From the NCBI GenBank assembly GCA_034096865.1, contig JAWQFJ010016686.1, positions 1 through 10,011 on the forward strand: a DNA stretch of 10,011 nucleotides, read 5' to 3'. Below are positions 7,478-10,011 of the stretch, one piece after another. Every line of letters starts with the position of its first letter. Position 1 is the stretch's first letter. Source of the DNA: Theodoxus fluviatilis (lineage: Eukaryota; Mollusca; Gastropoda; Cycloneritida; Neritidae). The notes under the pieces were generated by a model, which saw only the letters and a list, made by a program, of their open reading frames with translations, made no database searches and was not told the origin of the DNA. The position numbers and the translations under genes were made by a program.

Positions 7478-7482
7478 CGCAT
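7478..7482. other. Target-site duplication CGCAT, right copy
   Basis: Second copy of CGCAT, directly after the right terminal repeat. It is the first part of a perfect 12-bp palindrome CGCATGCATGCG (7478-7489). Confidence 0.7.
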
Positions 7483-7509
7483 GCATGCGTCATGACGTAG
7501 ATGTACTTG

Positions 7510-7517
7510 TGACGTCA
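7510..7517 (+). promoter_or_regulatory. CRE palindrome TGACGTCA
   Basis: A full 8-bp cAMP-response element lies 36 bp before the ATG of the candidate signal-peptide exon and 33 bp after the foldback element. The other full site in the window is at 1984. A random occurrence is possible. Confidence 0.35.
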
Positions 7518-7552
7518 ACTCTTTCCCTTGCTTCTCAGTAGAGGTGGTTCTT

Positions 7553-7598
7553 ATGATGCTCCCCGGCATCGTTGTGCCTCTCCTCATTTTGAGCATAA
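7553..7598 (+). CDS. Candidate first coding exon: signal-like peptide
   Basis: Tandem ATGs at 7553 and 7556 open a frame reading MMLPGIVVPLLILSI, a compact hydrophobic run like the core of a secretory signal peptide. The frame meets a strong splice donor GTAAGTAT at 7599, leaving one base of the next codon (phase 1). Single first exons that encode a signal peptide and end in phase 1 are common in secreted animal proteins. Phase-compatible acceptors follow at 7693-7694 (TTACTTCTTTCCAG, stop TAA soon after at 7745) and at 9328-9329. The exon is short, so chance is a real alternative. Confidence 0.3.
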
Positions 7599-8426
7599 GT
7601 AAGTATACTTTTTTCTACTCGTTCTGCTGTATTGTGGATGATTGATCAATCTTCATTATGAACTCTTTACCAATGACTCATTACTTCTTTCCAGAAAGGA
7701 TTGAGTCCAGCAACAACTTTAGGATCGATATATTCCTCTGCCTATAATATCACTTTACATTGTTGTCTGTCAATGAGATATAGTTACGGGTAGTGTTATC
7801 GCACAATAAGCGTTTTCATCCAGGACACTTTAAGCATTTTCTCGAAGCTTTCTATATCTATCATTCCTTATCCTCCTCCACAAAGCGTGGGTTCAGTTGC
7901 GATACCTGCGTCATCTGGCGCATCTCTCTCGCTGTCCGATCTCTCATGTGCCATGGTCGTTCCTTGCCTGCTAGCGCCATTGCGAGTCCCAAGTAGGTGC
8001 TGTCTTTAAAACAGCTTCAATAAACGTCTTGACGCAGGGGTCGCTTTCAGTCGCCGTTCTGATGTTCATTCTCCAGGAAGGAGATATTGATAAGCTACTT
8101 GTTGATTTATACAGTTGTATACATATCATTATTATAGGCCTATTTGTCTGGAAAGTCGTTTTACTTCATGGCAAACAATTATTACCGATTGTGGTAAGAA
8201 CAGTTATCAGTGTTACGTTTCAACTGAATTGAACAATCAAGAGAGATATAATTATATGCTTTCTTTCACTCTCTTCGTAAAATGTACTTCTAATTTGTTC
8301 AATAAAACTTTCTTTAACAAAATAACAACAAACAAACAGCAGAATCCCTGCTATAGAGTATTTTCTGTATTGAAATATATGCCTGCGGTATACTGCGGTC
8401 ACACTTCGTTTGTGTTAGTTAATTTG
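7599..8426. other. Mostly unannotated; possible intron or intergenic
   Basis: Contains the acceptor-like TTACTTCTTTCCAG ending at 7694, a 67-codon open frame at 7793-7996 with no recognisable domain, and AATAAA signals at 8019-8024 and near 8300. None forms a convincing gene. The stretch is moderately A/T-rich. Confidence 0.45.
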
Positions 8427-8600
8427 CTTTACACGAGATAGCAAGAGGTTTCGTTGACAAGTTCGAAATACATTTTTGACAAATTTGATTTGGATTCAAT
8501 GTTTCGTTATAGTTGCTCGCATCCGCGTATGTCTCCCCGCAGCAAACACACTGGAACTGTGAGTAGTCTTGCACAAGTTCAGAAAGAGAACGGTGTAAAT
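8427..8600 (-). pseudogene. Degenerate coding fragment with CxxC...CxxC module (copy B)
   Basis: On the minus strand the frame reads QCVCCGETYADASNYNETLN then PNQICQKCISN, giving two CxxC pairs about 22 residues apart, the layout of a four-cysteine zinc ribbon. The frame stops at a TAA just after. In a neighbouring frame the LLSRVK motif of copy A is also present, so both copies descend from one sequence. Direct DNA similarity is visible between 5990-6105 and 8427-8546, for example ACACGAGAYAGCAAG and TTTGACAAWTTTGATTTG. The source protein is not identified. No splice sites or start support an active gene here. Confidence 0.4.
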
Positions 8601-8731
8601 GTGAAAGAAAGCAAAACAACATCGCTGCTGCGTTTCTGCTTTAGAGATAATGTGACATGACGTAGCGCCGTAGGCATAGAGCTACTAAATGTTCCTTCTT
8701 CCAGTAGAAACATCGGCTTTGGAGCTTTGGG

Positions 8732-8865
8732 TCAAGGTCACATGTATTCTGGTAGGAAAAATGTGTAAAGCATTTCTTAGTGTATGATGTCATTGCTAGG
8801 TTTCGTTGTTTGACCTTGAACTTGAGGGTCACCTGAAGATCAAGGTCATGTAAAGGTCAAGGTCA
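8732..8865. promoter_or_regulatory. Cluster of TCAAGGTCA nuclear-receptor-type motifs
   Basis: Perfect TCAAGGTCA occurs at 8732-8740, 8840-8848 and 8857-8865 on plus and at 8811-8819 on minus, with further AGGTCA or GGGTCA half-sites at 8825-8831 and 8854-8859. TCAAGGTCA is the known extended half-site for monomeric nuclear receptors of the ERR and NR5A (SF-1/FTZ-F1) groups. The cluster may be a regulatory element, or part of a dispersed repeat that carries the motif. Confidence 0.5.
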
Positions 8866-8934
8866 AGCATGTGAGTCGTATGGGTTTGGCCCTTCTTGTT
8901 CTCATATGGCCTGTCTCTTCTCAAGTATGTTATT

Positions 8935-9056
8935 ATCTCTCTCTTTCTCTCCTTTACTCTCCTTTTCCAACGCCCCCTTTCCTCCGCCTCCTCCCTCCGC
9001 CTCCTCTTTCCTCTCTCTTTCTCTCATCTTCTCTCTTTCTCTCATCTTCTCTCTCT
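8935..9056. repeat. TC-rich tract, left half of compound microsatellite
   Basis: Imperfect TCTC/TTTC sequence with a CCTCC-rich middle and a duplicated TCTCATCTTCTCTCTTTC motif near 9019-9056. It joins directly to the TG repeat. Confidence 0.88.
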
Positions 9057-9082
9057 TTGTGTGTGTGTTTGTGCGTGTGTGC

Positions 9083-9122
<40 letters not shown>

Positions 9123-9172
9123 GTGTGTATGTGTGTGCGTGTGTATGTGTGTGTGTGTGTGCATGAGTGTGT
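9057..9172. repeat. TG-rich tract, right half of compound microsatellite
   Basis: TG dinucleotides interrupted by GCGT and TATG variants. The open frames on plus (Cys-Val) and minus (Thr-His) reflect the repeat only. Confidence 0.93.
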
Positions 9173-9329
9173 AAGTTTTGGCATCTAGGTGGATGTTTGT
9201 AAAATGATGGTTTTCGTTTATGAGTGTGTCATATGCCCCTGTCGAAAGTCAGATGAAACGCATATTTACGAGTCTTCATAATTTGACGCTATATGTTTTT
9301 AGTGCGAACTGTCTCGTGTTGCTTTTCAG

Positions 9330-9437
9330 AGGTCTCCCAGAGAGCCGTAGATACAGAGCAGTCCACACGGACCACTGTGCAGGACAACATCAGTGTAGAT
9401 CTGTTCGATGTAGAGCTGGAAATCCCCCTCCCCACAG
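9330..9437 (+). CDS. Candidate internal exon, 108 nt, symmetric phase 1-1
   Basis: The stretch is bounded by an acceptor with a pyrimidine tract (TGTTGCTTTTCAG) and a near-perfect donor (CAG|GTGAGT). In the preferred frame, starting at base 3, it encodes VSQRAVDTEQSTRTTVQDN followed by ISVDLFDVELEIPLPT, with alternating hydrophobic and acidic residues that suggest a beta-strand. Both ends cut after the first base of a codon, so the exon can be added or skipped without a frame change. A second frame (starting at base 2) is also open but gives a Cys/Arg/His-rich text with less protein character. The family is not recognised. It could belong to a gene running off the right edge, possibly with the exon at 7553-7598 as its start. 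Confidence 0.5.
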
Positions 9438-9886
9438 GTGAGTGACCACTCCTGACTGCCCACTGCTGCCACCTGGTGGTAGGGCTGAAATGGCCCAACA
9501 TTGTGGCGGAAGCGTCGGGGTTTGAGAGGACAGATCAATGTTGTCTGCTGCACGCATGGCTACAGCGTGGCGACTGCTGTGTGTGTGTCTGACTCTTTGC
9601 ATGCTGTCATCTCCAGCTGTAACTGTCAGTCTTTCCAGAGACAGCCTGAGTGAATGTCAGAGTGTGTACGAGCGCGTTGTTGCATTCTTTGTGTAACTGT
9701 CGTGGTGCTTGTATCAGTCTGTCTGGTAGCGTGTGTGTTTTTCTTGACACCTTTAGCGCTGCTGTACGTTGGTATTTGGAAATGTGTCTGTGGTGAGAGC
9801 TGTCGGAATTGTCATGTGTTGTCGCTAGCGTCTTTGGTTGAAGTTAGGGGGTCTTGATGTCCTAGCTGTAGACGTACTCATTCCAG
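9438..9886 (+). other. Probable intron after the 108-nt exon
   Basis: Begins with GTGAGT and could end at TTCCAG 9881-9886. Another possible acceptor, CTTTCCAG, ends at 9638, which in phase 1 leads to a stop within four codons. No other feature is seen apart from a short TG run near 9580. Confidence 0.35.
9468..9479 (-). promoter_or_regulatory. CTCF-like motif
   Basis: GCCACCTGGTGG fits the reverse of the known CTCF core with one mismatch (A for C), and lies 30 bp inside the intron after the candidate exon. It also contains an E-box CACCTG, so a bHLH site is an alternative. Confidence 0.2.
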
Positions 9887-10011
9887 GCAGTAGCCTAATT
9901 GTTTACAAACATGGGACAGGGTTCTCCAAGACAGACAAGAAAAATCAGCAACACTGAAAGCCAGGGCGTCGCCGATGCTCAAATTTGCGTCAAAGAAAGA
10001 GGTGAAGTACT
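9887..10011 (+). CDS. Candidate exon or gene start at the right edge
   Basis: Three readings compete. Joined in phase 1 from the upstream exon, the frame gives SSLIVYKHGTGFSKTDKK and stops at TGA 9955-9957. An ATG at 9911 in a good Kozak context (ACAAACATGG) opens a second frame beginning MGQGSPRQTRKISNTESQG, open to the window end; the MGxxS start is of the kind that can be N-myristoylated. A third frame, containing RVLQDRQEKSATLKARASP, is open too. The sequence lacks low-complexity repeats, so some real coding role is plausible, but the frame is not decided by this window. Confidence 0.3.

Noticed and set aside
7285..7596. 103-codon minus-strand frame crossing the right terminal repeat
   Set aside because: It runs through the end of the transposable element and into flanking DNA with no recognisable domain, so it is most likely chance.
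7793..7996. 67-codon plus frame followed by AATAAA at 8019
   Set aside because: Length is within chance expectation, there is no domain and no upstream promoter or acceptor in frame; kept only as a note in the gap entry.

Overview
The window looks like repeat-rich nuclear DNA from a marine invertebrate, most likely a mollusc or related lophotrochozoan. The reasons are long TC, TG and GAT microsatellites, a decayed non-LTR retrotransposon, a foldback DNA element, clustered TCAAGGTCA motifs, GT-AG splice signals and AATAAA poly(A) signals. There are no bacterial-type operons, no CRISPR array and no intact housekeeping gene. The taxon is an inference.

Layout. 1-1379: an open frame that enters from the left edge and encodes a charged, low-complexity protein built on five tandem arrays (33, 18, 18, 36 and 60 nt units), all in frame. 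1380-3144: non-coding. It holds a polypurine tract directly before a TGTGGCGAG start, a CCAAT/CRE/TATA-like cluster and a late AATAAA, which I read tentatively as the 3' end and 3' LTR of an LTR retrotransposon. 3222-3819: a 600-bp TC array. 3821-5196: the 5'-truncated, frame-broken 3' end of a LINE, with its 3'UTR, AATAAA and a (TC)12 tail. 5258-5530: a C-rich tract and a 30-unit GAT microsatellite. 5811-6110 and 8427-8600: two diverged copies, both on the minus strand, of a sequence that once encoded a Cys4 (zinc-ribbon-like) module. 6139-6188: (TG)25. 6714-7477: a 764-bp foldback element with perfect 67-bp terminal inverted repeats, a second 151-bp inverted repeat inside, and a 5-bp target duplication CGCAT. 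7553-7598: a possible first exon encoding a hydrophobic signal-like peptide. 8732-8865: four TCAAGGTCA motifs. 8935-9172: a TC-then-TG compound microsatellite. 9330-9437: a good candidate internal exon with strong splice sites. 9887-10011: a possible further exon or gene start.

How they relate. Most of the window is mobile or simple-repeat DNA. The best host-gene candidates are the exons at 7553-7598, 9330-9437 and 9887 onward. All three can be read in the same intron phase (phase 1), so they could belong to one small secreted-protein gene, but transcript evidence would be needed. The foldback element lies only 75 bp upstream of the first of them and carries a TATAAAA motif.
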